Assembly (NCBI GenBank): GCA_963823535.1
Contig: CAWGLZ010000006.1
Location: 992,001 to 1,056,000 of the forward strand
Direction: 5' to 3'
Length of the DNA: 64,000 nt
DNA from: RPQJ01 sp963823535
GTDB taxonomy: Bacteria > Pseudomonadota > Gammaproteobacteria > Steroidobacterales > Steroidobacteraceae
The translations under genes and the position numbers were made by a program. The notes beneath the pieces are model-generated. The model ran no database searches, was not told the origin of the DNA, and saw nothing but the letters and a program-made list of their open reading frames with translations. This document shows, in pieces, positions 51,419 to 60,100 of the stretch; position 1 is the first letter of the stretch, and the number at the start of each line of letters is the position of its first letter.

Positions 51419-52555
51419 CTAGGCGGGCAGGGAGGCGAGCGCGTCACGGAGCTGGACGACGTGCGATTCCTCGAGCACGTATGGCGCCAGGATGCGGACC
51501 ACGTGCGGGTCGGCGCTGGTGCCGGTCAGGATGTCGCGGTCGAGGAGTTCGCGCTGGACGTCCTTCGCGGGCCGGCGCGTCCTGAGACCGGTCAGGAACC
51601 CGGCGCCCTGCACCGCGACCACCGGCCCGACGACGCAGGTCTCGCGCATCTGGCCTGCGAGCGCACGCACCCGTTCGAGCAGTCCTTCGCTCTCGATGAT
51701 GTCCACCACGGTCTCGATGACGGCACAGGCCAGCGGGCCGCCGCCGAACGTCGTCCCGAGATCATCCGTGCGCAGGTGTGCCGCCACGTGGTCGGCCATC
51801 AGCAGGGCGGCACACGGGAAGCCGGCGCCGAGCGCCTTGGCCGTCGTCAGCATGTCCGGCGCGATGCCGTGCATGTTGGCCGCGAACGGGTGGCCGGTGC
51901 GTCCCATGCCGCACTGCACCTCGTCGAGGACCAGCAGGGCGCAGGTCTCGGTGCAGCGCGCGCGCAGCGCCGCGAGGAACGGCCGGCCCAGGTCCACGGC
52001 GCCCGCGACGCCCTGCACGGGCTCGGCAATGACCGCTGCGGTGTCCGTGCCGACGATGCGCCCGATGGCATCGACGTCGCCGCGTGCAAGGAACTCGACG
52101 TCGAACGGCGCCTGCGGGAAGCCGTACCATTTCTGCGCCGCGCCCCAGGTGACGGCGCCCGCGGCCGCCGTGCGCCCGTGAAAACTGCCTTCGACCGCGA
52201 CGACCTTGCGACGGCCCGTGATCCTGAGTGCCAGCTTGAGTGCGTTCTCGTTGGCCTCGGCCCCGGTATTCCCGAAGAACACGGTGTCGAGGCCGAGCCC
52301 CGCGAACCGCGCCAGGCGTGACGCGGCCCGCGCCCGCACCTCGAGCGGCACGGCGTTGCTCTGGAACAGGAGCGTGCGCGCCTGCGCCTCGAGCGCTGCC
52401 CGCCAGCGCGGGTGCGAGTAGCCGAGCGCCGCCACGGCGTGCCCGCCATACAGGTCGAGGATGCGCCGGCCGCCGCGCGTCTGCAGGTGAACGCCTTCCG
52501 CCGCGACGATGTCGATCGGCCACTGCGCATAGACCGGTGCGAGATGATCGTGCAT
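51419..52555 (-). CDS. argD: acetylornithine (or succinylornithine) aminotransferase
   Basis: A 378-residue class III PLP aminotransferase. The PLP lysine is K240 (TTAKALGAGFP). Other motifs are FFGNTGAEANENALKLAL, EGSFHGRT and LVLDEVQCGMGRTG. It makes N-acylornithine from N-acylglutamate semialdehyde. The ATG overlaps the argC stop by one base (TGATG). The ArgD family often uses both acetyl and succinyl substrates. Confidence 0.94.
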   Translation of the reverse strand: MHDHLAPVYAQWPIDIVAAEGVHLQTRGGRRILDLYGGHAVAALGYSHPRWRAALEAQARTLLFQSNAVPLEVRARAASRLARFAGLGLDTVFFGNTGAEANENALKLALRITGRRKVVAVEGSFHGRTAAAGAVTWGAAQKWYGFPQAPFDVEFLARGDVDAIGRIVGTDTAAVIAEPVQGVAGAVDLGRPFLAALRARCTETCALLVLDEVQCGMGRTGHPFAANMHGIAPDMLTTAKALGAGFPCAALLMADHVAAHLRTDDLGTTFGGGPLACAVIETVVDIIESEGLLERVRALAGQMRETCVVGPVVAVQGAGFLTGLRTRRPAKDVQRELLDRDILTGTSADPHVVRILAPYVLEESHVVQLRDALASLPA

Positions 52556-53616
52556 CAGGTCCAGCCGGCCGCGGGCTGCATCAGCCCCGCCGTTTCCTCG
52601 TAGCCGAGCATGCGGTTCATCCACTGCACGGCGCCGCCCGCCGCGCCCTTGGTGAGGTTGTCGATCACGCACATGACGGCGACCGAGTGGCCGTGGGTCA
52701 CGCCCGAGAGCTGCGCAAAATTGCTGGCCACCACGTCCTTGACCCGCGGCGGGTCGCTGGTGACGCGGACGAACACGGACGGGTCGTAGTAATCGCGCAG
52801 GGCCTGCACGAGTTCGTGGCTGCTGAGCGGGCTTCTTGCCACGGCCTGGACCGTGACGTGGATGCCACGTGCGAACGGGCCCGAGTGGGGCACGAAGTTG
52901 AACTCCGCGTCGACGCCGGTGGCGGCCCGCGCGAGCGTCGTGACCTCCGGGGCGTGGCGGTGGGCGAGCGCGTTGTAGGCGTACAGGTCGGAATGCCGCT
53001 GCGGGTGGTGGGTTCCCGCCGTGGGCTGGCGACCCGATCCCGTACTGCCGGTGATGCCGCTGACGAACAGTCGTGGCTCGACGAGCCCGAGCGACAGCAA
53101 TGGCACGCTGGCGAGCAGGATCGCGGTGGCGAAGCAGCCCGGGTGCGCGACGTGCGGCGTGTGCAGGGCGTCGAGATGCTCGGGAACCGCGCAGGTGAAC
53201 TGGTCGATGCGCTCCGGCGCACCGTGGCCGTGCCTGTAGACGGTCTCGTAGGCCGCCGCGGTCGGATAGCGGAAGTCCGCGGAGATGTCCACGACCCGGG
53301 GTTGTGTCGAGGCCCGCTCGCCGGCCGCGAGCAGCTTGTCGATCATGGCCGCGGAGACCCCGTGCGGCGCCGCCGAGAAGACGGCCGTCACGGGGTTGGC
53401 GGTGACGTACTCGAGCAGTTCGTCGTGGCCGGCGAAGCGCAGGTGCGGCAGCACGGGCAGCAGGTGGCGGAAGAACTGCGCGACGGGCTCGTCGGGCTGG
53501 CTGTCCGACGCCACGGCCGCCAGGTCGAGGTACGGGTGGGTCGCGAGCAGGCGCACGAGCTCGCCGGCGACGTAGCCGGTCCCGCCGAGCACGATCGCGG
53601 GAATGCGGGCCGTCAT
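52555..53616 (-). CDS. argC: N-acetyl-gamma-glutamyl-phosphate reductase
   Basis: A 353-residue NADPH-dependent reductase. The N-terminal IVLGGTGYVAGELVRLLATH binds NADPH; the active cysteine is C161 (HPGCFATAI). SGITGSTGSGRQPTAGTHHP and the final EFNFVPHSGPFARGIHVT also fit. It overlaps the P-loop gene stop by four bases (ATGA) and argD by one, so the operon is tightly coupled. Confidence 0.95.
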   Translation of the reverse strand: MTARIPAIVLGGTGYVAGELVRLLATHPYLDLAAVASDSQPDEPVAQFFRHLLPVLPHLRFAGHDELLEYVTANPVTAVFSAAPHGVSAAMIDKLLAAGERASTQPRVVDISADFRYPTAAAYETVYRHGHGAPERIDQFTCAVPEHLDALHTPHVAHPGCFATAILLASVPLLSLGLVEPRLFVSGITGSTGSGRQPTAGTHHPQRHSDLYAYNALAHRHAPEVTTLARAATGVDAEFNFVPHSGPFARGIHVTVQAVARSPLSSHELVQALRDYYDPSVFVRVTSDPPRVKDVVASNFAQLSGVTHGHSVAVMCVIDNLTKGAAGGAVQWMNRMLGYEETAGLMQPAAGWT

Positions 53617-54704
53617 TCCGAGGCGGCCCGCGCGAGCGGCTTGCCGAGCCCGAGGCTGTCGATGATGTGGTCGCCGAGTTCCGCGCCGGCCGACATGGCG
53701 TTGACCGCCCGGACGCCCATCTGCTCCTCGATGATCTTCACGCCCACGGCATTGTCCGTCGCCGGTCCGGTCACCGCGGACGGCTCGATCTGGAAGCGTT
53801 CGCGCAGCAGCTTCACGCCGCCCCAGGCCGCCACCGGATCGTTGGCGGAGAGGACGACGGCGGTCAGTGCGCCGCGGATGTCCTCCGCCGAGAGAATGGC
53901 CTCGACACCGTAGGCGCCGAGGAGTCCGTCGCCCAGCTCGAAGACGACGACGTCGGGCCGTCCCTGTGTCATCTCGGTCATCATGGTGCGCGTGAGGGCC
54001 GGTCCCGAGGCGGCCGTGGTCGTCACGATGCCGAGGTCGGTGAAGATCATGCTGCGGCGCGCGCCCGAGTCCTCCATGGCCAGGATGTCGCGACGCAGCG
54101 ACACGCCCGTCGCCTTGAAGGCATGCACGATGAGGCCGCGGTGGCGCATGCGGCCCACGATGGCGCAGGCTGCGGCGGTCTTGCCGGCCTCCATGCAGGT
54201 TCCCGCGAGCGCGACGACCGGCACGCCGTGCGTCTCGAGTGTCGCTGCGTGGTCGAGCCTGCGGTGGCCGACCTTCGCCGGCACGCCGATGCGCTCGCCG
54301 AGGAACGGGAACTGGAGCACGCATCCGAGCACCCGGCAGTCGAACGGCTTTCCCTTGTCCGGGTTCACGGAGTCGCACACGCCGAGTACGCCGCCGATGT
54401 TCAGCACCTGCAGAACGTCCCCGGCCTGCACGGTCTCCGGTATGTGGCCCGAGTACCCGAACAGTGCCTGCCGGTGGCCGAGTGCGCCCACGACCACGTC
54501 GCCCCGCGACACCTTGGCCATGCGGCCACTGGTCAGTTCGATCGCGTTGTAGGTGGACTTGTTGGTCAGGATCTCGACGACCAGCACCGTCCCCTCCTCG
54601 CAGGGAATGTCCTGTGCCGAGATGCGCACCTCGTGGCTCAGACCGCAGGCCTGGGCGATCGATGCGATCTTGTCGACGACGACGGTCCTCATCGGGCTGG
54701 CCAT
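53613..54704 (-). CDS. P-loop NTPase of unknown function in the arginine operon
   Basis: A 363-residue cytosolic protein. Residues 1-155 form a beta-rich domain with five cysteines (C20, C35, C110, C123, C128) and the segments LTNKSTYNAIELTSGRMA, FGYSGHIPETVQAGDVLQ and GVCDSVNPDKGKPFD. A P-loop domain follows with Walker A GTCMEAGKTA (168-177) and FELGDGLLGAYGVEA at 255. The latter half recalls dethiobiotin-synthetase-like or DUF1611 ATPases. I do not recognise the family. It sits between argG and argC with 2-4-base spacing or overlap. The ATG at 54704 is chosen over GTG 54710 for the GGGAGG site. A role in the acyl-group cycle or as a regulator is conceivable. Confidence 0.82.
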   Translation of the reverse strand: MASPMRTVVVDKIASIAQACGLSHEVRISAQDIPCEEGTVLVVEILTNKSTYNAIELTSGRMAKVSRGDVVVGALGHRQALFGYSGHIPETVQAGDVLQVLNIGGVLGVCDSVNPDKGKPFDCRVLGCVLQFPFLGERIGVPAKVGHRRLDHAATLETHGVPVVALAGTCMEAGKTAAACAIVGRMRHRGLIVHAFKATGVSLRRDILAMEDSGARRSMIFTDLGIVTTTAASGPALTRTMMTEMTQGRPDVVVFELGDGLLGAYGVEAILSAEDIRGALTAVVLSANDPVAAWGGVKLLRERFQIEPSAVTGPATDNAVGVKIIEEQMGVRAVNAMSAGAELGDHIIDSLGLGKPLARAASE

Positions 54705-54706
54705 GC

Positions 54707-55936
54707 TCACGCCTCCCGCGCCTGCCGGCCGGCACGCGTGTAGAAGATCCCCGGCAGCGCCAGCATCTTGGAGAAACCGTGCGCCTCCGTGGCGGTCCAC
54801 TCGCCGGCGGATTCGCCGTACGCGCCCTTCGATGCCTTCATGAGCGAGTACGGCGAGGACACGCCCTCGACGAAGACGTGACCGGGCCGGAGCAGCACGT
54901 GCACTGCGCCCGTCACGCGCTGCTGCGACGCGAGGAACAGTGCCTCGATGTCCCGGCACACTGGATCGAGGTGCTGGCCTTCATGTACGAGGTCGCCGTA
55001 GGTGCCGGCAAGCGAGTCCTTGGTGCGCGTCTGCCGCGCAGAGAGCACGAGCTTCTCGAGTTCGCGATGCGCGGTGAGCAGGATCTCGGCGGCGGGGGCT
55101 TCGAACGCGACCCGGCCCTTGAAGCCGATGATCGTGTCGCCCAGGTGGATGCCGCGGCCGACGCCGTACCGGGCGCCGAGCGCCTCGACAGCCTCGATGA
55201 CGGCGACCGGGTCGAGGGCCCGGCCGTCGAGCGCGCAGGGAAGGCCGGCGTCGAACCCGATCGTGTGGCGCTCGGCCGGCTGCGGATTGCTGAACGCATC
55301 CTGCGTGAGTACCCAGGCGGCGTCCGGGATGCAGCCGTCGGAGGTCAGCGTTTCCTTGCCGCCGATGGTCGTGCCCCACAGTCCGCGGTTCACGGAGTAC
55401 GCCGCACCGAACGGCGGCACCGGCAGCTTGCGCTGCTCGAGGTAGGCGAGCTGCTCGGGACGCTTGAACGCGCGGTCGCGCACGGGCGCGAGGATCTCGA
55501 GCTCCGGCGCGAGCGTTCGCAGCGCGACTTCGAACCGCACCTGGTCGTTGCCCGCGGCCGTCGAGCCGTGCGCAATGGCGTCCGTGCCGAGCTTGCGTGC
55601 CCACTGTGCCACGGTCTGTGCCTGCAGCACGCGTTCGGCGCCGACGCAGAGCGGGTAGAGGTTGCCGCGGCGTACGTTGCCCATGATCAGGAAGCGGATC
55701 ACCTGCTCGAAGTACGCCGGGCGCGCGTCCACGAGGTGATGGGCGACCGCGCCCAGCGCCCGGGAGCGCTCCTCGAGCGTCCGTGCGGTCGCCTCGTCGA
55801 TGCCACCGGTGTCGACGGTGAGCGTCACGACGGGACGGCCGTAGGTCTCCGCCAGCCAGGGCACGCAGAAGGAAGTATCGAGGCCGCCCGAGAACGCGAG
55901 CAGGATGGGCGTGTTGCCCGGCGAGGTCTGGGTCAT
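54707..55936 (-). CDS. argG: argininosuccinate synthase
   Basis: A 409-residue enzyme joining citrulline and aspartate with ATP. The PP-loop LLAFSGGLDTSFC is at 11-23. AIAHGSTAAGNDQVRFEVAL and GKETLTSDGCIPD match the family. The gene is first after argR with a 7-base gap. It is shorter than the E. coli enzyme and closer to the bacterial type I form. Confidence 0.94.
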   Translation of the reverse strand: MTQTSPGNTPILLAFSGGLDTSFCVPWLAETYGRPVVTLTVDTGGIDEATARTLEERSRALGAVAHHLVDARPAYFEQVIRFLIMGNVRRGNLYPLCVGAERVLQAQTVAQWARKLGTDAIAHGSTAAGNDQVRFEVALRTLAPELEILAPVRDRAFKRPEQLAYLEQRKLPVPPFGAAYSVNRGLWGTTIGGKETLTSDGCIPDAAWVLTQDAFSNPQPAERHTIGFDAGLPCALDGRALDPVAVIEAVEALGARYGVGRGIHLGDTIIGFKGRVAFEAPAAEILLTAHRELEKLVLSARQTRTKDSLAGTYGDLVHEGQHLDPVCRDIEALFLASQQRVTGAVHVLLRPGHVFVEGVSSPYSLMKASKGAYGESAGEWTATEAHGFSKMLALPGIFYTRAGRQAREA

Positions 55937-55943
55937 TGGAGCC

Positions 55944-56399
55944 TCAGCGTCCGAAGATGGAAAGGAGATGCGCTTGCAGCCGTCGCTGCGTGCGGGCGCT
56001 CGCGCTGGCGATGAAGATCGTGTCGTCGCCCGCGATGGTGCCCACGACCTCCGGCCAGCGCGCCTTGTCGAGCGCGATTGCCACGCTCTGGGCGGCGCCA
56101 CTGGTCGTGCGCAGCACCGTCAGGTTCGGGCCGGCGGCCCGGTAGCCCTTCACGAACGCCCGCACGTCCTCGAAGTGGCTCGGTGTGAGGGCGTCCTCGA
56201 CGGCGGGCAGCAGGTAGCGGTCCGCCCCCTTCACCACGCCGAGTTCGCGCAGGTCGCGGCTCACGCTCGACTGGGTGGCGTCGAAGCCCTCGCGCCTCAG
56301 CAGGTCGACCAGTTCGGCCTGCCGGCTGACCACAGCCTGCCGCAGGATGCGCACGATGGCGTCCCGGCGGTGCAGCGGCAGGTGTGGGTCGGTGGCCAA
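55944..56399 (-). CDS. argR: arginine repressor
   Basis: A 151-residue regulator. The N-terminal winged helix (about 10-70) has RRDAIVRILRQ and ATQSSVSRDLRELGVVK, the DNA-recognition signature. The C-terminal oligomerisation and arginine-binding domain has GDDTIFIASASA. No ATG is available, so translation seems to start at a TTG (56399), with poor ribosome-site context. Being first in the operon it probably represses itself and the arg genes through the ARG boxes upstream. Confidence 0.93.
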   Translation of the reverse strand: MATDPHLPLHRRDAIVRILRQAVVSRQAELVDLLRREGFDATQSSVSRDLRELGVVKGADRYLLPAVEDALTPSHFEDVRAFVKGYRAAGPNLTVLRTTSGAAQSVAIALDKARWPEVVGTIAGDDTIFIASASARTQRRLQAHLLSIFGR

Positions 56400-56418
56400 G
56401 GGGTCGGGTGTCCGGGAC

Positions 56419-56457
56419 GATGAATAAAAACCGAGTTAATGTGCATAAATATGCAGA
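56419..56457. promoter_or_regulatory. two ARG boxes (ArgR operator)
   Basis: Two 18-base boxes separated by 3 bases. Box 2 (56440-56457) has a perfect dyad TGCAT-AAAT-ATGCA. Box 1 (56419-56436) has TGAATAAAA in the left half and a poor right half. The E. coli consensus is WNTGAATWWWWATTCANW with boxes 3 bases apart. It lies just upstream of argR and 94 bases before the nudix gene. Confidence 0.8.
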
Positions 56458-56550
56458 TCATGTCAAGCGTGCCCGATCCCGGCCGTGCCTTTCATGCCAG
56501 GGCGGCCGCAGCTGCGAGACAATCTGCGCCGGATCCGCTGGAGGACCGCC

Positions 56551-57168
56551 ATGGCCGATCGTCAACTGGAGCTCGTCCGCCGGCTGCAGGCACTGGCCCG
56601 CACGGGGCTGCATTTCTGCGCCAACGAGTATGACCGCGAGCGCTACGAGGAGATCGAGCGGATCGCCGCCGAGCTGCTCGCGGGCGGCGCAGCCACCGAT
56701 CGCGCCGCGCTGCTCGACATCTGGCGCGGGGAAACCGGCTACGTGACGCCGAAGGTCGAGGTCCGCGGGGCGGTGTTCCGGGACGGGCAGGTCCTGCTCG
56801 TCCGCGAGAGCGCCGACGGACGCTGGACGCTGCCCGGAGGCTGGGCCGACGTCAACGAGTCACCCTCGCAGGCGATCGAGAAGGAGATCGAGCAGGAATC
56901 CGGTTTCCGGACACGCGCGGTGAAGCTGGCCGCGCTCTACGACCGCAGCCGCCACGGTCACGGCGCATCGCTGTTCCATGGCTGGAAGGCCTTCTTCCTC
57001 TGTGAGATCACGGGAGGAGAGGCGCGAGGCAGCTACGAAACGGACGCCGTCGGCTTCTTCGACCCGTGGGCGCTGCCGGAGATGTCCATCGGTCGCAGCA
57101 CGCCTCGGCAGGTCGCGCGGATGCTGGAGCACTGGCAGCAGCGCGACCTGGCCACCGACTTCGACTAG
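56551..57168 (+). CDS. NUDIX hydrolase with N-terminal helical domain
   Basis: A 205-residue hydrolase. Residues 1-65 form the helical PF12535-like domain (RLQALARTGLHFCANEYDRERYEEI). The Nudix box runs from G97 (GGWADVNE) to ESGF (116-119): GX5E is intact, but the following REUXEEXGU reads KEIEQESGF, with K for R and Q for the first E of the EE pair. The last catalytic Glu (E116) is kept. The substrate (nucleotide-sugar, ADP-ribose or other) is unknown. A GGAGGA ribosome site precedes the ATG. Divergent from argR across the ARG boxes. Confidence 0.9.
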   Translation: MADRQLELVRRLQALARTGLHFCANEYDRERYEEIERIAAELLAGGAATDRAALLDIWRGETGYVTPKVEVRGAVFRDGQVLLVRESADGRWTLPGGWADVNESPSQAIEKEIEQESGFRTRAVKLAALYDRSRHGHGASLFHGWKAFFLCEITGGEARGSYETDAVGFFDPWALPEMSIGRSTPRQVARMLEHWQQRDLATDFD

Positions 57169-60100
57169 CGTTCGATCTTGTACTCGATGTCGGCGCCCTG
57201 CTCGAGCCCGGCCTCGGCCTTCACCGACCAGCGCTCGTTGAGCGTGTATCGCAGCTTGATGGTGTTGATGGCCTCGGCGATCGAGATGCCGTAGCTCACG
57301 AACAGTCGCGGCGAGAGGAACTTGCCGAGCACCACCGAGGTGTCCTCTTCGCCGGTCTGCTCGACCGACACCTCGTCGAGCCCGATCCGCGTGCCGAGGC
57401 CGCCGAGCAGCAGGCTGCCGCCGCCGATCGCGAGGCTTTCGGCGGCGCGATCGAGCGAGGCTGCCTCGCCGGACTGCAGGGTGTTGATCGAGCGGCCCGT
57501 GAGCAGGTAGGAGAGCGCCTGGTTGTCGGGCATCGGCGGGTTCGAACTCAGCGTGACGAAGGGGTTGCCGAGCGTGCCGCGCACGTTGATCGCGACGACG
57601 ATGTTCTCGGACGGGATCTCGCGTTCCCCCACCAGGTCGAGCGTCGGCTCGTCGAGCGGCGTCATCTCGTAGCTCAGCACGCCGCGCACGATGCGGACGT
57701 ACTGGCCGAAGGCCTTGTACTCGCCCTCGACCACGCGGATGGAGCCGTCGCCGCGTGGCACATCCCCGGGTCGCGTCACGACGGTGACCCCGCCGGCCAG
57801 CCGCGCCTTGAGACCGTAGCTGTCCACGCGCACGTTGTCGCCGAGCTCGACCCGGATCCGGCTGCGGACGCGATCGAGCGTGGATGGCCCTTCCTGCTCG
57901 GTCTCGAGGCCGACGACACGCTCGTCCGCAGACGTCGTCACCGTGGTGCTCAGGTCCTTCGGGGTGATCCGCGCGGTCGGGATGAGGACGTTGCCGGTCA
58001 CCTCGTAGCCGTCGGCGTCCGCGGTGAACGTCAGGTCGGGCGAGGCGACGATGCGGAAGTCCGGCGTGTCCGCGACCAGCAACTGGTCGGCCTTGAGGCG
58101 CATCCGGCCCGTGAGGACCTCCCCGGGCCAGGTGAAGCGGCCGTCCAGTTCGATCGTGCCGCGCGCGGCCTGGCCCCGTCCGGCGAAGACGAGCTCGTCG
58201 CCGGCGAACCGGCCGTCGAGCGTCACGCCCGACATCAGCAGGTTCGTCCGGTACAGATCGAGCCGCCCGTCGCGCAGGTGGAACTCGCCGACGAACCGCG
58301 GGTCGCCAAGCGTGCCGGCCAGTCGGAGGGAGACCTCGAGATGGCCGTCCGATCGGTCGATCTCCGGGACGAGGACCGGCAGCGCGGTGAGCGCCGTCGA
58401 CTCGGCCTGGATGAGGCCTGTCAGCGGGTAATCGCCGATACCGAGGCCCGGCGCGCGCACGGCCACGATCTCGCCGTGTGCTCGCGTCTTCTCGGCCATG
58501 TCGAGCTCGAGCGTGGTGCGGATCTCCTCCGGGCCCGCGAACACGTCGAGGCGACCCGTGCCGAGGTGCACGCGTTCGGTGCGGAACTTGTTGCGCGGGA
58601 TGTCGAGCGTCGGATCGTCGAGCAGCAGCGTGGTTCCGCCCACCCACGGACGGCCGGGCTCCTGCGTGGCCCAGCCACTCGCCTGCAGGCGACCGTCGAA
58701 CTCCTTCCAGCCGAGGATGGAGCGCAGCAGTCGCTTGAGCGGCCAGTCCTGCGCACTGTAGATCACCCGCCAGGCGCGGGGATCCGCTTGCCACTCGCCC
58801 TCGAGGCAGAGTCGCGCCTCGCCCGTCTCCAGGCACACCGGGTCCGCCTGCAGGCCGTCGGCGGCTGCCCGCAGCGAGGCGGCCTGCAGCAATGCGGCCC
58901 GACCGTCTGGAAATTCGATCCAGGCGTCGTCGAGCGAGCCACGCCAGTCCTTCCGCGATGCGTCGTAGCCACCGCTCGCCGCCAGCCGCGCGCGGAACCC
59001 CGGCATCTGCCGCTCCTCGTCGCCGGGCGAGGAAAACTCGAGCGACATCTCGTGGTCGCCGGTCTGCCCGCTCGCCGCTAGTGTCGCGTCGTCCAGGGCG
59101 ATCATGCCGAGGTCGATCGACGACGCGTGGAACTCGGCATGCGAGAGCCCCCGGTCGCCGAGATCGAGATCGACGTCGGCCTGCAGCTCGCCCGCGGACA
59201 GCTGGCCCCACTTCAGTCGTGATGCCTGCGCTGCCGCGGTGACGGCGGGTCGCGCAGGGCTGCCGCGCGCGTGACCCGAGGAGACGAGCTGTCCGGAGAG
59301 GTCGGGGTGCAGGAGCGCGAGCGAGCGGATGTCCGCGTCCCAGCGCAGGTCGATGGTGGGACCCCAGCGCCCATCAACGTTGACGTGGGAGGCGCCGTTC
59401 ACGACACGTACGCGTCGCAGCTCGTAGGTGCCGTTGCGATGGGCGACTTCACCGCTGCCGGCGAGTGAGCGGCCGAGTATCGTTCCGGACAGCGATGCGA
59501 GTCGGGCCGTCCAGGGCGACGCCGGCGTGAAGCCGCGACCTTCGACCGTTCCCGTGAAGCTCGCCCTGCCGGGGAGGTCCGGGCGGACACTGCCGATGTC
59601 GAGATTGCGGGCCGTCGCCCGTGCACTCCAGGCCTGGTCTCCCGTCCACGCGAGGCGCCCGGATCCCGACACGCGCCCCCGCAGCACCTGTCCCTCGAGT
59701 CGCTCCAGGACCAGTCTTTCACGGTCCACGGAGCCCGCGATGTCGAGGTCGGCCTCCGGTACGTCCGGCACGCTCGCGCGCGCAATGACCTCGAAGCTGT
59801 AGGGTAGCGCGCCCTGCAGTTCGAAGCGGCCGACCGAACTTTCGGCCACGGCATCGCCTGAGAGCGGCCAGCGCAGCGCCGTCCAGTCGCCCGCGAGCAT
59901 CAGCGCCGGCGCGGGTTCGCCAAGGCGCATCGCCCCGCTGATGTTGAGTGCCGCCGTCGAACGCGGCAACCACGCGCGCAGGGAGTCGATCTCGAGCGTC
60001 GATTCCGCCCATCGCGCGCCACCCTGGATGCGCAGCGGCTGATCTCCAAGCAGTACCGAGGTGAGCGTGCCGTCGATGCCGATCGCCTCTGCCCGGCCAT

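Noticed and set aside
49436..52321. 961-codon open frame on the plus strand across argB, argF' and argD
   Set aside because: Antisense shadow of three well-supported enzymes; composition dominated by Arg, His, Asp and Ala, no start context.
52240..53913. 557-codon plus-strand frame across argD, argC and the P-loop gene
   Set aside because: Antisense to well-supported coding regions, low-complexity Arg/Ala/Ser product, no motif.
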